A DNA stretch of 7,313 nucleotides, from NCBI GenBank assembly GCA_902497095.1, contig CABVDD010000059.1, forward strand, positions 1-7,313, read 5' to 3'. The notes beneath the pieces are model-generated. The model had not been told where the DNA came from. It did no database searches and saw only the letters and a list, made by a program, of their open reading frames with translations. This document shows positions 5,999 to 7,313 of this stretch, piece after piece. Source of the stretch: an uncultured Faecalicoccus sp. (lineage in GTDB: Bacteria; Bacillota_I; Bacilli_A; Erysipelotrichales; Erysipelotrichaceae). The number at the start of each line of letters is the position of its first letter. The stretch's first letter is position 1. The translations under genes and the position numbers were made by a program.

Positions 5999-6023
5999 GA
6001 TGTGAAAACATCCTAATTTTTTT
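5996..6023 (+). terminator. Intrinsic terminator/attenuator between khpA and rimM
   Basis: TAGGATGT (5996-6003) pairs perfectly with ACATCCTA (6008-6015) around a GAAA tetraloop (6004-6007). A seven-T run follows at 6017-6023. The khpA stop codon is the first three bases of the stem. The rimM ribosome binding site begins at 6024, directly after the last T, so rimM mRNA must be made by read-through. Confidence 0.8.
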
Positions 6024-6036
6024 AAGGGTGAGACAA

Positions 6037-6525
6037 ATGATCAAAGTAGGAACAATTATTAATACACATGGTTTAAAAGGTGAATGTAAAATATATTTGG
6101 TGACAGATGATGTTCAAGATCGCTTTGCGAAAGGAAGAAGACTGCATCTATCAGATGGAACGATATTAACTGTTGCCTCTTTTCGTATGCATAAAGGTTT
6201 TGGATATGCAAAATTTGATGAAATCAAAGATATCAATGAAGCTGAAAAATTAAAAACGATGGATCTTTTAATTGCTAAAGAAGACCTTCCTTCTTTAGAG
6301 AAAGGGACTTATTATTACCACGAACTTATGGATTGCATGGTCTATGATGATCAAGGTAATGAATGTGGGCTTGTGAGCGATATCTTAGAAACAGGAAAAC
6401 ATATAGTTCTTCGTATTTCTAAAGGAAAATCATCTTTTTTACTTCCCTTTGTACCTGCTTTTATATTAGAAGTTGATCCAAACTTAAAGAGAATCATCTT
6501 TAAAGATATGGAGGGGCTTCGATGA
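6037..6525 (+). CDS. rimM: Ribosome maturation factor RimM
   Basis: RimM assists late maturation of the 30S head, binding S19 and 16S rRNA. The 162-aa protein has the N-terminal RimM domain with the signature VGTIINTHGLKGECKI (4-19) and a DRF motif (28-30). The C-terminal PRC-barrel domain (~90-162) includes YYYHELMDCMVYDDQG (92-107) and the LLPFVPAFILEVD stretch (135-147), then KRIIFKDMEGL. The ATG at 6037 is preferred over the GTG at 6028: it has AAGG at 6024-6027 at suitable spacing, whereas the GTG overlaps the ribosome binding site. The stop overlaps trmD by four bases (ATGA). No promoter fits between the khpA terminator and this start. Length is close to the usual ~165-175 aa. Confidence 0.96.
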   Translation: MIKVGTIINTHGLKGECKIYLVTDDVQDRFAKGRRLHLSDGTILTVASFRMHKGFGYAKFDEIKDINEAEKLKTMDLLIAKEDLPSLEKGTYYYHELMDCMVYDDQGNECGLVSDILETGKHIVLRISKGKSSFLLPFVPAFILEVDPNLKRIIFKDMEGLR

Positions 6526-7253
6526 AAATCACGGTATTGACCTTGTTTCCGGATTATTTTCAATCTCTGTTGGAAACAAGCATCATAAAACGAGCAAAAG
6601 AAAAAGACCTATTTGAATTTGAATGTATTGACTTTCGTTTATTTACAAAAGAAAAACACGGACATGTTGATGATACGCCATACGGTGGAGGAGCTGGTAT
6701 GGTGTTGATGTGCCAACCAATCTTAGATGCCCTGGCCAGTGTTAGAACAAATAATAGTACTGTGATTCTTTTGACTCCACAGGGAAAAGTTTTTTCACAA
6801 TCTGTTGCCAAACAGTTATCTTTGAAAGAACATTTGATTTTTATTTGTGGACATTATGAAGGATTTGATGAAAGAATACGCGATTATGTAGATCTTCAAT
6901 TGTCCCTGGGAGATTTTGTATTAACAGGCGGAGAACCGGCATGTGTGGTGATGTGTGATGCAATCTTACGATTACTTCCAGGTACCATTCGCAAAGATAG
7001 TTGGCAGGATGATTCTTTTTCAGATGGATTATTAGAATATCCACAATATACTCGCCCAGTAGAATATGAAGGAAAAAAAGTTCCGGAAGTTTTGTTAAGT
7101 GGTCATCATGCCAATATCAAAAAATGGCGCCATCAAATGGCATTAAAGAATACATGCTATCATCGACCAGACCTTTTAAAGGGAAAAGAATTATCGCAGG
7201 AAGATCAGGACTTTTTGGCAAATTTGCTTGAAAACGAAAACGAAGTATGCTAG
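6522..7253 (+). CDS. trmD: tRNA (guanine-N1)-methyltransferase TrmD
   Basis: TrmD methylates N1 of G37 next to the anticodon using S-adenosylmethionine, which prevents +1 frameshifting; it works as a dimer with a trefoil-knot SAM site. The 243-aa sequence shows HGHVDDTPYGGGAGMVL (46-62), LLTPQGKVFSQ (83-93), the knot motifs FICGHYEGFDERI (107-119) and LSLGDFVLTGGE (127-138), and DSFSDGLLEYPQYTRP (164-179). Glu113 corresponds to E. coli Glu116, Arg150 to Arg154 and Asp164 to the catalytic Asp169. The connecting loop before DSF is a few residues shorter than in E. coli. The C-terminal domain has VPEVLLSGHHANIKKWR (187-203). A GGAGGGG site (6510-6516) precedes the ATG, which overlaps the rimM stop (ATGA), so translation is probably coupled. 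Confidence 0.98.
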   Translation: MKITVLTLFPDYFQSLLETSIIKRAKEKDLFEFECIDFRLFTKEKHGHVDDTPYGGGAGMVLMCQPILDALASVRTNNSTVILLTPQGKVFSQSVAKQLSLKEHLIFICGHYEGFDERIRDYVDLQLSLGDFVLTGGEPACVVMCDAILRLLPGTIRKDSWQDDSFSDGLLEYPQYTRPVEYEGKKVPEVLLSGHHANIKKWRHQMALKNTCYHRPDLLKGKELSQEDQDFLANLLENENEVC

Positions 7254-7269
7254 TATTTTCCCGTTTTCG
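7235..7269 (+). repeat. Inverted repeat spanning the trmD stop codon
   Basis: CGAAAACG (7235-7242) and CGTTTTCG (7262-7269) are perfect inverted 8-mers separated by 19 nt, with the trmD TAG (7251-7253) in the loop. No T-run follows, so it is not a convincing terminator. It may be a weak mRNA stem or a chance match in A/T-rich sequence. Confidence 0.4.
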
Positions 7270-7276
7270 ACAGTTA

Positions 7277-7282
7277 TATAAT
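7277..7282 (+). promoter_or_regulatory. Possible -10 element after trmD
   Basis: A perfect TATAAT lies 24 nt after the trmD stop. No TGn extension is present, and the -35 position holds only TATTTT (7254-7259). It could drive rplS, the gene usually found after trmD, which would begin just beyond the window; GAAGG at the very edge (7309-7313) could be its ribosome binding site. Confidence 0.3.
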
Positions 7283-7313
7283 GAAAAAGTGAGCGTAAAC
7301 CTTTAATTGAAGG

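Noticed and set aside
7283..7313. L19 (rplS) autoregulatory leader RNA
   Set aside because: Only ~30 nt are visible and rplS itself is outside the window; no structure could be verified.

Overview
The window is an AT-rich bacterial chromosome segment in which every supported gene lies on the + strand. Strong AGGAGG-like ribosome binding sites, short leaders, TATAAT-type promoters, U-rich intrinsic terminators and the gene order ffh - rpsP - khpA - rimM - trmD all point to a low-GC Firmicute (Bacillota). TGA serves as a stop (end of rimM), so the mycoplasma code is not in use. An Erysipelotrichia-type host is a guess from overall flavour only.

Layout. Positions 1-504 are the tail of an rRNA operon: the last ~335 nt of 23S rRNA, a ~53 nt spacer holding a boxA-like motif and a processing-type hairpin, and 5S rRNA. 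The closing helix of 5S runs straight into nine T residues and appears to serve as the operon terminator. Only six bases after this T-run comes a ribosome binding site and an 83-codon ORF (530-781) that I do not recognise. A YitT-family membrane protein (880-1737) follows with its own extended -10 promoter and terminator. Next is a tightly packed run of four genes: an ABC importer permease without visible partners (1804-2532), a family 2 glycosyltransferase (2546-3487), a GNAT acetyltransferase (3478-3966) and ffh, the SRP GTPase (3982-5400). They probably share the promoter at 1743-1770. After the ffh terminator, a promoter with a perfect TTGACA box drives rpsP (ribosomal protein S16), khpA (KH-domain RNA-binding protein), rimM (16S/30S maturation factor) and trmD (tRNA m1G37 methyltransferase). 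The window ends ~60 nt beyond trmD, where rplS (L19) would be expected in this gene order.

Functionally, the 3' half is a translation and protein-targeting cluster: SRP targeting, a small-subunit protein, its maturation factor and a tRNA modification enzyme. The three genes in front of ffh are accessory envelope, transport and modification functions.

I see no mobile element, CRISPR array, toxin-antitoxin pair or defence system, and no clearly new system. The most interesting signals concern gene-expression architecture. Three intrinsic terminator stems begin inside the stop codon of the gene they end. Two terminators share bases with the next promoter. In two places a terminator is followed so closely by the next ribosome binding site that the downstream gene can only be expressed by read-through.
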